DNA of 64,000 nucleotides from Oceanicola sp. D3 (GCF_006351965.1 NZ_CP040932.1:3906001-3970000); one strand, 5' to 3'; shown: positions 26,216 to 35,005, numbered from the stretch's first letter. Program-made: numbers and translations. Notes: generated from the sequence alone by a model not told the origin.

Positions 26216-26799
26216 CGGTTTTGGCCGTGATACTCCGGGTTCGGTTGCATTTCCGTTGCCGTCGCCACACGGTTGGTCATGTTGAAGAAGCCAGCAACCG
26301 AGGCGATATCCCAGATGTCCCGGTCGCTCCAACCGACAGCGCGCAGCAGGGCGCGGTCTTCATCATCCACCTTGGCGCACGATTCTGTCAATTTTGCAGC
26401 GAAATCGAGCATTTTGCGCTGCTTCTCGGGCAGGTCGGCCACCCGGTAATTCATCACCATCTGCTCCCCCAGCGCCGGGTCGCCGCTGAGGGCCCGCACC
26501 GCCTGCCCGTGGGCGACAAGACAGTAGAAGCAATGGTTGATCGAAGAGACGACCACCGCGATCATCTCGCGCTCCAGTTTGGTCAGCCCGCTGTCGGCCA
26601 GCATCAGGTCATTGTAGAGCGCGGTGAAGGCGTTCAGCTTGTCGATATCAAAGGCATAGGCCTTCAGCACATTGGGCACGAGGCCCAGCTTTTCCTCGCA
26701 AATGTCGAAGTACTTCGCCGTATCCTCGGGCAGCGGGTCGACCATGGGAAGGTCGAGCGCTGTCACGCTCTCAGTCTTTGCCAAATCTCTGCCTCTCAT
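26212..26799 (-). CDS. AhpD-like peroxidase-related protein (carboxymuconolactone decarboxylase fold)
   Basis: 195 residues. The redox motif is INHCFYCLVAHG, with the CxxC and downstream His of AhpD-type alkylhydroperoxidase relatives, and the N-terminal region (DICEEKLGLVPNVLKAYAF) matches the uncharacterised peroxidase-related enzyme group (TIGR01926-like). It probably reduces peroxides or disulfides. Overlaps the genes on both sides by 4 nt. Confidence 0.85.
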   Translation of the reverse strand: MRGRDLAKTESVTALDLPMVDPLPEDTAKYFDICEEKLGLVPNVLKAYAFDIDKLNAFTALYNDLMLADSGLTKLEREMIAVVVSSINHCFYCLVAHGQAVRALSGDPALGEQMVMNYRVADLPEKQRKMLDFAAKLTESCAKVDDEDRALLRAVGWSDRDIWDIASVAGFFNMTNRVATATEMQPNPEYHGQNR

Positions 26800-27530
26800 C
26801 GGGCCTCTTGTCGGGCCTGCCCCTGACGATACAGGTAGTGGCCCACCAAATCCATTTCTAACCGTTCATACAACGCATTTGCCGCGGCATTCTGTTGCGT
26901 GACGAGAACTGTCATCCAGCGTGCGCCATGATCTTGTGCCCAACGCGCCGCGCCACGCATCATGTTGACGGCGGCCCCTTGCCGACGCATCACGCTGCGC
27001 ACCTCCAGCGCGTGCAACATGGCAATATCGCCATCCAAGGCCACAAAGGCTGTGCCCGCCGGCGTGTCATTCGCGCGGCCCAGCAGCGCCGTTTTCGGCC
27101 CTTTCGCCCGCTCCATCACCGCCACCCGCTCCGGGCCAATGCCGCCTTCGGCCCACATCTCGCGTTGAATGGTCAGCGGCGGAAATTCCACCGCAAAGAC
27201 CCGAACAGGCGGCAAGGCGCCCGCCGCGAGGCGCTCAACCGGGGCGAGGCGAATGTTGGTTGGGTCTTTCGACACGTAGCCCGCCGCCTCCAGCCGCGCC
27301 TCCAGCCGCGCCTGCTCGCCCCGCAGCCGCACCAGCGGGGTCTGCCCCAGCGCCGCTTGGGCGGCTTCCATCTCCGATAGATCGGCCTCTTCATCTGCCG
27401 TTGTGGCCGATGACACCCGGCTTCCGCCCCCGGCCCCCTCGCGCACCCGCCACGCCCCGGCCTCCACCATGCTTGCTGCGGGCCATGTGGCATCAAGCGC
27501 GGCGAAGAGGGCGTCAAGGTCGGGTGTCAC
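26796..27530 (-). CDS. GNAT-family N-acetyltransferase
   Basis: 244 residues. The C-terminal ~100 residues form the GNAT core (AFVALDGDIAMLHALEVRSVMRRQGAAVNMMRGAARWA, then VTQQNAAANALYERLEM with the usual terminal loop). The acetyl-CoA loop is RRQGAA. The N-terminal half is poorly conserved. GTG start inside the CinA stop (GTGA). Substrate unknown. Confidence 0.82.
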   Translation of the reverse strand: MTPDLDALFAALDATWPAASMVEAGAWRVREGAGGGSRVSSATTADEEADLSEMEAAQAALGQTPLVRLRGEQARLEARLEAAGYVSKDPTNIRLAPVERLAAGALPPVRVFAVEFPPLTIQREMWAEGGIGPERVAVMERAKGPKTALLGRANDTPAGTAFVALDGDIAMLHALEVRSVMRRQGAAVNMMRGAARWAQDHGARWMTVLVTQQNAAANALYERLEMDLVGHYLYRQGQARQEAR

Positions 27531-28249
27531 GTGCCAAAAAGCTCCGCCAGCCGTACCATCGCCGCATCCAGCCGCGCGGCATCCTGCCCGCGCACCACGA
27601 TGTTGGTGCCATAGGCCCCGTCCTGCTGAAACGGGTAGGAGCCAAACGACAGGTCCGCAAATTCCTCCGCCAGCGCGCCCAGCGGATCAGCCACTACGCC
27701 CTCGCCCTGCATCACCCGCAGGCTCTGGCTGAGCAGCGGTGCGCCACCTTCCAGCGTGGCCAGCACGCCCGCCACCATCGCTTCAAACACGCTCGGCACC
27801 CCGGCCATCACATGCACGTTCTCAAGGGTGAAACCCGGCGCAATGCTCACCGGGTTCTCGATCAGCGCCGCGCCTTCCGGCACCCGCGCCATCCGCTTGC
27901 GCGCCTCGGTAAATTCAACGCCCCGCGCCGCGTAGTGATCGCCCAGCAGCTTCAGCGCATCGGCGCGCTGCGGCGCGGTGGTGCCAAAGGCGGCGGCCAC
28001 CGCTTCGGCGGTAATGTCATCATGGGTGGGGCCAATGCCGCCGGAGGTGAACACATGGTCAAAGCGCAGCGACAGCGCCTGAACGGCGGCCACAATCGCG
28101 CCCCGCTCATCGCTCACCACCCGCACTTCGCGCAGGTCGATCCCCCGTTTGGTCAACTCCCCCGCCAAGTGGTGCATGTTGCTGTCACGGGTGCGGCCAG
28201 AGAGGATCTCGTCGCCAATCACCAGCATCGCGGCGGTCGGGTTATTCAT
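27527..28249 (-). CDS. CinA-like molybdopterin-binding domain protein
   Basis: 240 residues, equal to the N-terminal COG1058 domain of CinA: MLVIGDEILSGRTRDSN and TSGGIGPTHDDIT (69-80). The C-terminal nicotinamide-nucleotide amidase domain is absent, as is common in alphaproteobacteria. The domain is an ADP-ribose pyrophosphatase in characterised members. First gene of the cinA-GNAT-AhpD-OmpA string. Divergent from sfsA. Confidence 0.87.
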   Translation of the reverse strand: MNNPTAAMLVIGDEILSGRTRDSNMHHLAGELTKRGIDLREVRVVSDERGAIVAAVQALSLRFDHVFTSGGIGPTHDDITAEAVAAAFGTTAPQRADALKLLGDHYAARGVEFTEARKRMARVPEGAALIENPVSIAPGFTLENVHVMAGVPSVFEAMVAGVLATLEGGAPLLSQSLRVMQGEGVVADPLGALAEEFADLSFGSYPFQQDGAYGTNIVVRGQDAARLDAAMVRLAELFGT

Positions 28250-28297
28250 GGGTGGTCGTTCCTTGAGCCTTCCTGCCTGCCGGTATAGGCCCGCCCC

Positions 28298-28996
28298 ATG
28301 CGCTTCGCCACCCCCCTCGTCCCGGCCCGCCTGCTGCGCCGCTACAAGCGGTTCCTCGCCGATGTTCAGCTGGAAGATGGCCGCGAGGTGGTGGCCCATT
28401 GCCCCAACCCCGGCGCGATGACCGGGCTGGCCGAGCCGGGCACCCGGGTTTGGCTGGAGCCCAACGATGATCCGAAGAAGAAGCTGAAATTCGGCTGGCG
28501 TCTGGTGGAGCACGAGAGCGGCCACTTCACCGGCATAGACACCGCCCTGCCCAATCGCGCGCTGGCCGAGGCGCTGCGGGCCGGCACCGTGCCCGGCCTC
28601 ACCGGCTACGCCGAGATCCGCGCCGAAGTCCCCTATGGCGAGAAAAGCCGGGTGGATTTCCTGCTCACCGGCACCGGCCCCGCCTGCTACCTCGAAATCA
28701 AGAGCGTCACCCTCATGCGCCAACCGGGCCTCGCCGAGTTCCCCGATACCGTCACCGCCCGCGGCGCCCGCCACATGGCCGACCTCGCCGCCATGGCCGC
28801 GCAGGGCCACCGCGCCGTGGTGCTCTTCCTCGTCCAACGCACAGACGCCACCCGCGTCTCCGTCGCCGCCGATATCGACCCGGCCTATGCTGAGGCCTTC
28901 AACGCCGCCCGCGCCGCCGGGGTCGAGGCCATGGCGCTCTCATGCAGCATAACGCCCGAGGCGATCACCCCGGGCGCACCGCTTCCGCTACTGTAG
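28298..28996 (+). CDS. sfsA: SfsA (sugar fermentation stimulation protein)
   Basis: 232 residues of the SfsA family: LVPARLLRRYKRFLADV, HCPNPGAMTG, the nuclease-like YGEKSRVDFLL and YLEIKSVTL motifs, and FPDTVTARGARHM. SfsA has an OB-fold N-terminus and a nuclease-like domain; in E. coli it stimulates maltose metabolism. The TAG stop codon at 28994 comes from the interspersed palindromic repeat. Confidence 0.93.
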   Translation: MRFATPLVPARLLRRYKRFLADVQLEDGREVVAHCPNPGAMTGLAEPGTRVWLEPNDDPKKKLKFGWRLVEHESGHFTGIDTALPNRALAEALRAGTVPGLTGYAEIRAEVPYGEKSRVDFLLTGTGPACYLEIKSVTLMRQPGLAEFPDTVTARGARHMADLAAMAAQGHRAVVLFLVQRTDATRVSVAADIDPAYAEAFNAARAAGVEAMALSCSITPEAITPGAPLPLL

Positions 28997-29015
28997 GGTG
29001 GGCAATCTGCCCACC
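28994..29015. repeat. Interspersed palindrome, copy C
   Basis: TAG plus GGTGGGCAATCTGCCCACC, continuing ACCCCGGC as in copies D and E. It lies between the convergent sfsA and mscS genes and provides the sfsA stop. Confidence 0.85.
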
Positions 29016-29028
29016 ACCCCGGCAGCCC

Positions 29029-29886
29029 TCACTCGGCGGCCATCGTGTAAACCGTCCGCGTCGGGAAGGGGATGTCGATATCCGCGCTGTCCAGCGCCTC
29101 TTTCACCTTGCGGGTGATATCCGCCTTGTAGGCAAAGTAATCGCCCGCATCGACCCAGACCCGCACGAGGAAATCCACCGAACTGTCGCCAAGGTTCGTC
29201 ACCTGAAAGAACGGCTCAGGATCGGTCTTGGAGCGGCTGTCAGCCATGATCGTGTCGCGGATCACCTGCTCCGCCTTCGCAAGGTTCGCACCATAGCCCA
29301 CGCCAAAGGTCCACTCCGCGCGGCGGGTCTTGTTGGTGGAGTAATTCTTGATCGTGTTGCCCCAGACATCGCTGTTGGGCACGATCACCTGCACATTGCT
29401 GAGGTCGGCAATTTCGGTGGTGTTCAGCGTGATGTCCTTCACCGTGCCCATCTGCCCGTTGATCTCCACGAAATCCCCCATCTTGAACGGCCTGAACACG
29501 ATGATCATCACGCCCCCCGCCACGTTCGAGAGCGTGCCCTGCAACGCAAGGCCAACCGCCAGACCGGCGGCACCGATCGCGGCGATGATCGAGGTGGTCT
29601 GCACCCCGAAGGTGTTGAGAATGATCAGGAAACAGAACCCAAGGATCACCCAGCGCACGATATTGCCAAGGAAGTGGAACAGCGTGTCATCCAGCTTCGG
29701 GTTCTTCTCGGCAATGGCGACGATCCGCCGTTTCACCCACCCGGCGATAACGAAACCGACAATCAAGATCAGGATCGCCGTCACCACGCTGCCGAGGATG
29801 GAGGCCAGGAACCCTATCGTCAGATAGTCCCCCAACACCTTGTCCGCCCCTACAGGCGTGCTCATCAGATCGTTCAGAAATTCCAT
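29029..29886 (-). CDS. mscS: Small-conductance mechanosensitive channel
   Basis: 285 residues, the size of E. coli MscS. Three TM helices; TM3 with its Gly/Ala-rich packing surface is seen in SIIAAIGAAGLAVGLALQGTLSNVAGGVMI. The beta domain follows (FRPFKMGDFVEINGQMGTVKDI, IVPNSDVWGNTIKNYS) and a C-terminal alpha/beta domain. Releases solutes on osmotic downshock. Divergent from map over about 185 bp. Confidence 0.93.
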   Translation of the reverse strand: MEFLNDLMSTPVGADKVLGDYLTIGFLASILGSVVTAILILIVGFVIAGWVKRRIVAIAEKNPKLDDTLFHFLGNIVRWVILGFCFLIILNTFGVQTTSIIAAIGAAGLAVGLALQGTLSNVAGGVMIIVFRPFKMGDFVEINGQMGTVKDITLNTTEIADLSNVQVIVPNSDVWGNTIKNYSTNKTRRAEWTFGVGYGANLAKAEQVIRDTIMADSRSKTDPEPFFQVTNLGDSSVDFLVRVWVDAGDYFAYKADITRKVKEALDSADIDIPFPTRTVYTMAAE

Positions 29887-30072
29887 GCCGGTATGTCCCG
29901 TCTTTCCCTTGCGTCACATGACATATGCGGCGCAAAAAACGCCGTGTTCACAATGCCTCAACGCCGCCATGTCAAAAAACGTTCCGGCTTGAAAGCGGAA
30001 GTGGCCAGAGCCGACCTAGCGTTTCGCGGTCAAAGGGCCTATTTGGTGAGAGAAACTCCAAGAGACGATGTT

Positions 30073-30885
30073 ATGATGGATGAAACGCGCGAGCGGCTGA
30101 CACGAGACGGTATTCGCATTCACGCGGCGGAAGACTTCGCCGGGATGCACGCAGCAGGCAAGCTGGCCGCAGAAATTCTGGATGCCTGCATTCCCCTTGT
30201 GGTGCCCGGCGCCACCACCGGCGAGATCGACGCAGAGATCGAGCGGCGGGTCAACGACGCCGGGGCCAAATCGGCCACCATCGGCTACAAGGGCTACAAG
30301 CACGCCTCCTGCATCTCGGTAAACCACGTGGTCTGCCACGGCATCCCCGGCGAGAAAAAGCTGAAGGATGGCGACATTCTCAACATCGACGTCACGGTGA
30401 TTGTCGATGGCTGGTTTGGCGATACCTCGCGCATGTTCGTGGCCGGCAATCTCTCTCGAAAGTCCGAGCGGCTGATCGAGGTGACCCATGATGCGCTGAT
30501 GCACGGCATCGAGGCGGCCCGCCCGGGCAAAACCTTCGGCGACATCGGCCATGCGATCCAAAGCTATGTCGAAAGCCACCGCATGAGCGTGGTGCGCGAT
30601 TTCTGCGGCCACGGGCTGGGCCGGGTGTTTCACGCCCCGCCCAACGTGCTGCACTATGGCCGCCCCGGCACCGGCCCTGTGCTGGAAGAGGGCATGTTTT
30701 TCACCATCGAACCGATGGTCAACCTCGGGCGCCCCGAAACCAAGGTTCTGTCAGATGACTGGACAGCCGTGACCCGCGACAAGTCGCTCTCGGCACAGTT
30801 CGAGCATTCTGTCGGCATCACCGCCGATGGGGCAGAGATTTTCACGCTCTCGCCCGCAGGCCGCTTCCACCCCACCTACAGCTAA
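30073..30885 (+). CDS. map: Type I methionine aminopeptidase
   Basis: 270 residues. Removes the initiator Met from nascent proteins. All metal-binding positions are seen: the two Asp in NIDVTVIVDGWFGDTSRMF, His in CGHGLG, Glu in FTIEPM and Glu in QFEHSV. Two consecutive in-frame ATGs (30073, 30076) start it; the open frame extends far upstream but without conservation. About 75 nt upstream lies a TTGAAA that might be part of the promoter, but no firm -10. Confidence 0.93.
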   Translation: MMDETRERLTRDGIRIHAAEDFAGMHAAGKLAAEILDACIPLVVPGATTGEIDAEIERRVNDAGAKSATIGYKGYKHASCISVNHVVCHGIPGEKKLKDGDILNIDVTVIVDGWFGDTSRMFVAGNLSRKSERLIEVTHDALMHGIEAARPGKTFGDIGHAIQSYVESHRMSVVRDFCGHGLGRVFHAPPNVLHYGRPGTGPVLEEGMFFTIEPMVNLGRPETKVLSDDWTAVTRDKSLSAQFEHSVGITADGAEIFTLSPAGRFHPTYS

Positions 30886-30932
30886 CCGGCCCCGCCATAA
30901 AGCCCCGCCGCCATTGTGTGGCGCATCACAGC

Positions 30933-31379
30933 CTAGCGCTTCCGCCCCCGCGGCTCCGGCTTGGGGGCGGGCTTTGTCTCTGCCGTCCGCCCACGCGGCG
31001 CACGCGGCTTGTAGCCCGTCGGCTCCACCGGAAAGCGCCCGTCAATCCGCCAAACCCGCGCGCGGTCGGGGTGCGCCATCGAAAACATCGGCTCCGCCAC
31101 AACCCCGCCAAACCGCGCCTCGTGAATGTACACCGAGCGCCGCGCAATCAGCGCAATCACCCCGGAGCATTCGCGCACCGCGTCACTGTCTTCGTCCGCA
31201 TAGCGCCAGCCAAACCCGCCATAAAGCGCGGTATTCCCGGTCACGATTGTCCGCCCCTCGCCATCGGTCGCCGTCTTCACGCAATCGCGGCAGAAGTACC
31301 AAGGATAGCGGAGAAAAACCTTCTGCGGTGCGCCGCAGCCGGGGCAGAAGTGGTCCGGGAGTGCCGGTTTGTCAGCCAA
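30933..31379 (-). CDS. Zinc-ribbon protein of unknown function
   Basis: 148 residues. The N-terminus carries two CxxC pairs (Cys12-Cys15 in FCPGCG and Cys30-Cys33 in YFCRDC), a zinc-ribbon. The middle is hydrophobic-aromatic and the C-terminus is basic and Pro/Arg-rich (PRAPRGRTAETKPAPKPEPR). The only in-frame start is a TTG at 31379, overlapping the end of the HAD gene, so it is likely translationally coupled. I do not recognise a function; a nucleic-acid-related role is possible. Confidence 0.65.
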   Translation of the reverse strand: MADKPALPDHFCPGCGAPQKVFLRYPWYFCRDCVKTATDGEGRTIVTGNTALYGGFGWRYADEDSDAVRECSGVIALIARRSVYIHEARFGGVVAEPMFSMAHPDRARVWRIDGRFPVEPTGYKPRAPRGRTAETKPAPKPEPRGRKR

Positions 31380-32028
31380 GTCCCAACCCCTCCAACCCTG
31401 CGCGCAGCTCGCGCATCGAGCGCACCAAGGGCACGTCCAGCGCCGCCATCTTCTCGGCATTGCCATGTTCGACATAGCCGAAAAACCGCATCCCGGCGGC
31501 CTTTGCCGCCGCCGCGCCCACCGGGCTGTCATCCACCATCACAGCCCGCGCCGGATGCACCCCGGCAGCCTCCGCCGCCTTCAGCAGCAGTCCCGGCTGT
31601 GGCTTGGCAGTGCCATGATCATGGGCCGAAAAGATCCGCCCGCCCAACCGCACGAACAGCCCCGACGCGCCAAGCGAGCCCTGCATCTTGCGCATCGGTC
31701 CGTTGGAGGCCACCGCCACCTGCACGCCCGCGCCTTCAAGCCAGTCCAGCATCTCCGCCGTGCCCTCGCTCAACGGCACGCCCGCGTCCATCAGCACAAA
31801 AACCTTTTCATAAAGGCTGTCGGTCCACCCCTCGGGCAGCTTTGCCCCCGCCTCGCGCAAGCGCCGCTCCACATCAGCCAGCGTGCCGCCCACGAAACGG
31901 TCATGGAAGTCGTCCGGCGCAACCTCAAAGCCATGCCCCGCAAGGTCTTCCACCGCCAACGCCGCCAATGGCCCCTCGCTGTCCACCAGCACGCCATCGC
32001 AGTCAAAAATCACAAGTTCCGGGGTCAT
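31372..32028 (-). CDS. HAD-family hydrolase
   Basis: 218 residues. HAD motif I FDCDGVLVDSE with nucleophile Asp9 and Asp11, motif II VASNGP, Lys in HGTAKPQPGL, motif III MVDDSPVG. A beta-phosphoglucomutase/phosphatase-type subclass I HAD with a helical cap. Its ATG overlaps the RsmD stop (ATGA). Substrate unknown. Confidence 0.87.
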   Translation of the reverse strand: MTPELVIFDCDGVLVDSEGPLAALAVEDLAGHGFEVAPDDFHDRFVGGTLADVERRLREAGAKLPEGWTDSLYEKVFVLMDAGVPLSEGTAEMLDWLEGAGVQVAVASNGPMRKMQGSLGASGLFVRLGGRIFSAHDHGTAKPQPGLLLKAAEAAGVHPARAVMVDDSPVGAAAAKAAGMRFFGYVEHGNAEKMAALDVPLVRSMRELRAGLEGLGLG

Positions 32029-32576
32029 TGGCGCTCCATCAGGGTTATATGCGTGTCGCCATAGGCCCTGTGGCCCTCCAGCGCAAACCCCTCCGGCGGC
32101 TCCATCGGCGCGGCTTCTTCCCAAACGATCAGCGCCCCCTCGGCAATCCAGCCGCCCCCCACGGCAGAGGCCAGCGCCCGCTGCCCGAGGCCCTTGCCAT
32201 AGGGCGGATCAAGAAACACGAGGTCAAACGCCGCGCCCCGGTTCTCGCCCATCCGGCAGGCATCGCGGCGATAGAGCTTCACCTCGCCCATCGCGCGCAG
32301 CTTCTCGATGTTTTCCCGAATGAGCGCCCGCGCCTTGTGCCCGTCATCCACCGCCGTCACATGGCTCGCGCCCCGGCTCAGGGCTTCCAGCCCCAGCGCC
32401 CCGGTCCCGGCGAAGAGGTCGAGCACCCGCGCGCCTTCCACGCCGCCCCGGCTCGCCAGCACGTTGAAAAGCGCCTCCCGCACCCGGTCGGACGTGGGCC
32501 GCAAATGCGCCCCCGCATCGCCCTTGCCCAGCGCCGCCAGCGCCGTGCCGCGAAACTTGCCACCAACGATCCTCAC
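32025..32576 (-). CDS. rsmD: 16S rRNA (guanine(966)-N(2))-methyltransferase
   Basis: 183 residues. N-terminus MRIVGGKFRG and RPTSDRVREALFNVL are typical; SAM-binding LDLFAGTGALGLEALSRGA; catalytic LDPPYGKGL. Methylates G966 in 16S rRNA of the small subunit. GTG start within the stop of the reductase gene (GTGA). Part of a four-gene overlapping minus-strand operon. Confidence 0.93.
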   Translation of the reverse strand: MRIVGGKFRGTALAALGKGDAGAHLRPTSDRVREALFNVLASRGGVEGARVLDLFAGTGALGLEALSRGASHVTAVDDGHKARALIRENIEKLRAMGEVKLYRRDACRMGENRGAAFDLVFLDPPYGKGLGQRALASAVGGGWIAEGALIVWEEAAPMEPPEGFALEGHRAYGDTHITLMERQ

Positions 32577-33775
32577 GCCTTCAGCAGCGCCTTCAGCTCG
32601 GTCGCCGGGTCGGCCAGCGCCGCCTTGTCGGGGCTCTTGCCAGCCTCGATCAGCCGCTTGCCCACCATGTAGGCCCGTGGATCGTTCAGCGCATCCACCG
32701 CCCGCAGCTCGTCGCCGCAGTAATACCAAAAGCTCACCGCATCGCCCTCGCCCCGGGTGACGATCTCGTCATAGCCGGTGTTCAGCCCGGCGATTTGCAG
32801 CTTGGTGTCATACTGGTCGCTCCAGAACCATGGGCGGGCGACATAGGGCTTCTCCGCCCCCAGCATATTGGCCGCCACCACCTCCGCCTGGTCAATCGCA
32901 TTGCCCACCGACTCCAGCCGGATGCGCCCGTCCTTCCACGGAAAAGACGCACAATCCCCGGCGGCAAAAATCGCCGGGTCCGAAGTGCGGCCGAACGCAT
33001 CGGTCTTGATCCCGTTGTCCAGGATAAGCCCGCCCAGCTCGGCAATCTGGGTACAGGGGGTGATGCCCACGCCCACAATCACAACGTCCGCCGCCAGTTC
33101 TTCGCCATCGGTCAGCAACGCGCCACTCACACGGCCCTCGCCAATCAGCTTCTCCAGCCCGGTGCCCTCGCGGATGTCGACGCCATGGCTCTTGTGCAGC
33201 GCGCGGAAGTAATCCGAGGTCTGCGGCGCGGCAACCCGCTGCAAAATCCGGTCGGCCATCTCCACCAGCGTCACATCCAGCCCCAGCTTGGCGCACACCG
33301 CCGCCGCCTCCAGCCCGATGTAACCACCGCCGATGATCAGCGCCTTCTTGCCCGCGCCCAGCTCCGGCTGCATCCGGTCGATGTCAGCCAGCGTGCGCAC
33401 GGTGAACACACCGTCGAGATCACCGCCAATCGCCGCAGGCAGGCGGCGCGGGGTGCTGCCCGTTGTCAGCGCCAGCATGTCGTATTTCACCCGCTCCTCG
33501 CCCAGATGCACCTCCCGGTGCTCGCGGTCGATCCCCGTCACCTGCGTGCCCAGCTTCAGGGTGATGTTCTGCTCGGCATAAAACTCTTCGCTGCGCAGGT
33601 AGAGCCGCTCAATGTCCATCTCGCCCAGCAGGTAGGCCTTGCTCAGCGGCGGGCGTTGATAGGGCACCACCGGCTCCTCGCCGATCAGTGTAATACCGCC
33701 CTCATGGCCCAACGCCCGCAGCTTGCTCACCAGCGACGACCCCGCCTGCCCTGCCCCGATCACGACGATATCCAT
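32573..33775 (-). CDS. FAD-dependent pyridine nucleotide-disulfide oxidoreductase (ferredoxin/rubredoxin reductase type)
   Basis: 400 residues. FAD motif GAGQAG (7-12), NAD motif ALIIGGGYIGLEAAAV, and FAAGDCASFP for the FAD pyrophosphate. There is no redox-active Cys pair, placing it with putidaredoxin/rhodocoxin reductase-like enzymes with a C-terminal reductase domain (SDQYDTKLQIAGL). Electron partner unknown; no ferredoxin or P450 is nearby. I chose the ATG at 33775 because GGGAG is 7 nt upstream; an ATG two codons earlier is too close. Confidence 0.87.
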   Translation of the reverse strand: MDIVVIGAGQAGSSLVSKLRALGHEGGITLIGEEPVVPYQRPPLSKAYLLGEMDIERLYLRSEEFYAEQNITLKLGTQVTGIDREHREVHLGEERVKYDMLALTTGSTPRRLPAAIGGDLDGVFTVRTLADIDRMQPELGAGKKALIIGGGYIGLEAAAVCAKLGLDVTLVEMADRILQRVAAPQTSDYFRALHKSHGVDIREGTGLEKLIGEGRVSGALLTDGEELAADVVIVGVGITPCTQIAELGGLILDNGIKTDAFGRTSDPAIFAAGDCASFPWKDGRIRLESVGNAIDQAEVVAANMLGAEKPYVARPWFWSDQYDTKLQIAGLNTGYDEIVTRGEGDAVSFWYYCGDELRAVDALNDPRAYMVGKRLIEAGKSPDKAALADPATELKALLKA

Positions 33776-33860
33776 GGCCATACTCCCTTGCATTCCGGCG
33801 CTTCAGCGGCAACTCATGACCTGAATGCCGCGAACAGCAAATAGAAAATGGGAGACAATC

Positions 33861-34349
33861 ATGCAAATCTCGGTCGGCGACACGCTACCATCGGCAACTT
33901 TCGTGCGGATGGGCGCTGAGGGGCCCGAACAAGTGGCCCTGAAAGACATCACCACCGGCAAGAAGGTCGTAATCTTCGGCCTGCCCGGCGCTTTCACCGG
34001 CGTCTGCTCCACATCCCACATGCCCAGCTTCATCGACAACATGGACAAATTGCGCGAGGCCGGCGTGGCCGAGGTGATCTGCGTGTCGGTCAACGATCCC
34101 TTCGTGCTGGACGCATGGGCAAAGGACACCGGCGCCGACAAGGCCGGCATCCACCTGCTGGGCGACGCCGAGGCGAGCTTCACCAAAGAAATCGGCATGG
34201 CCTTCACCGCCCCGCCCGTCGGCCTGATCGACCGCTCCCAGCGCTACGCCCTCATCGCCTACGACAACGTGGTGCAAACCCTCAACATCGAGAACAGCCC
34301 CGGCGAATGCTCGATCTCCGGCGGCAACGCGATCCTCGACGCGCTGTAA
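33861..34349 (+). CDS. Peroxiredoxin, Prx5 subfamily
   Basis: 162 residues. Peroxidatic Cys49 in FGLPGAFTGVCSTSHMP, with a second Cys near 150 in SPGECSISGG. Reduces hydrogen peroxide and alkyl hydroperoxides, likely with glutaredoxin or thioredoxin. GGGAGACAATC precedes the ATG. Divergent from the reductase operon with an 85-bp shared promoter region. Confidence 0.93.
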   Translation: MQISVGDTLPSATFVRMGAEGPEQVALKDITTGKKVVIFGLPGAFTGVCSTSHMPSFIDNMDKLREAGVAEVICVSVNDPFVLDAWAKDTGADKAGIHLLGDAEASFTKEIGMAFTAPPVGLIDRSQRYALIAYDNVVQTLNIENSPGECSISGGNAILDAL

Positions 34350-34402
34350 ACCTTGCCCCGCCATCCTCGGCCCAAGCCCGGGGATGGCAGCACAAAACCC
34401 CG

Positions 34403-34424
34403 TAGGGTGGGCAATCTGCCCACC
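34403..34424. repeat. Interspersed palindrome, copy D
   Basis: TAG plus GGTGGGCAATCTGCCCACC. Its similarity with copy E continues on both sides: 34401-34451 matches 34781-34831 at all but three of 51 positions, and includes the last codons of phhB. Confidence 0.85.
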
Positions 34425-34510
34425 ACCCCGGCTACCCCACCAGCCGCTCCAACTCTGCCGCCCCCGCATCCGATCTTGGAAACAGCCCCCGAGGCTCCCA
34501 TATCGAATGG

Positions 34511-35005
34511 ATGAACGACCCCGAGCGCAACGCAGCCCTGAAAAGGGCAGAGCGCATTCAAGAACAAGAGGATTTCTCTTTCACCGTGTCCGTGGCATGG
34601 GCCAGCTGGCTCTTCATGCTGCTGATCTGCATCTTCGCGCCTGACACCGTGCTCGACACGTACAGAGGCGCGCTCATTCCGGTGGCTGTCGTCGTCCTGC
34701 CACCCGCGCTGCTCTGCCACCAGTATAGAAACCGAAAAGCCCGCCACGCCGAGCCGCCCGACGATGACGGCGCTCGCAAATGTAGGGTGGGCAATCTGCC
34801 CACCACCCCGGCTACCCCGCCAACCGCTCCATCACCGAAGCCAGCGCCAAATCCTTCTCCGTCAGCGCCTTTTCCGAATGCGTCGTCAACCGCACCTCGA
34901 CCTTGTTCCAAGAATTCGACCAATCCGGATGATGGTCCGCCTTCTCTGCGGCCAGCGCCACCCGCGCCATCCAGCCGAAAGCCTCCGAGAAATTCCGGAA
35001 CTTAA
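34511..35005 (+). CDS. Hypothetical small membrane protein; frame runs through repeat E
   Basis: The first ~90 residues look real: a charged N-terminus (MNDPERNAALKRAERIQEQ), two TM segments (VSVAWASWLFMLLICIFA and GALIPVAVVVLPPALLC) and a basic stretch. At 34783 the frame enters the palindromic repeat without a stop and continues antisense to phhB as a Pro/Ser-rich tail of about 70 residues, which is probably not native. An alternative ATG is at 34507 in another frame. I do not recognise a family. The gene lies between two 51-bp direct repeats. Confidence 0.45.
   Translation: MNDPERNAALKRAERIQEQEDFSFTVSVAWASWLFMLLICIFAPDTVLDTYRGALIPVAVVVLPPALLCHQYRNRKARHAEPPDDDGARKCRVGNLPTTPATPPTAPSPKPAPNPSPSAPFPNASSTAPRPCSKNSTNPDDGPPSLRPAPPAPSSRKPPRNSGT
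34783..34804. repeat. Interspersed palindrome, copy E
   Basis: TAG plus GGTGGGCAATCTGCCCACC, 8 nt downstream (on the minus strand) of the phhB stop. In the plus-strand frame of the preceding small gene the TAG is out of frame. Confidence 0.85.
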
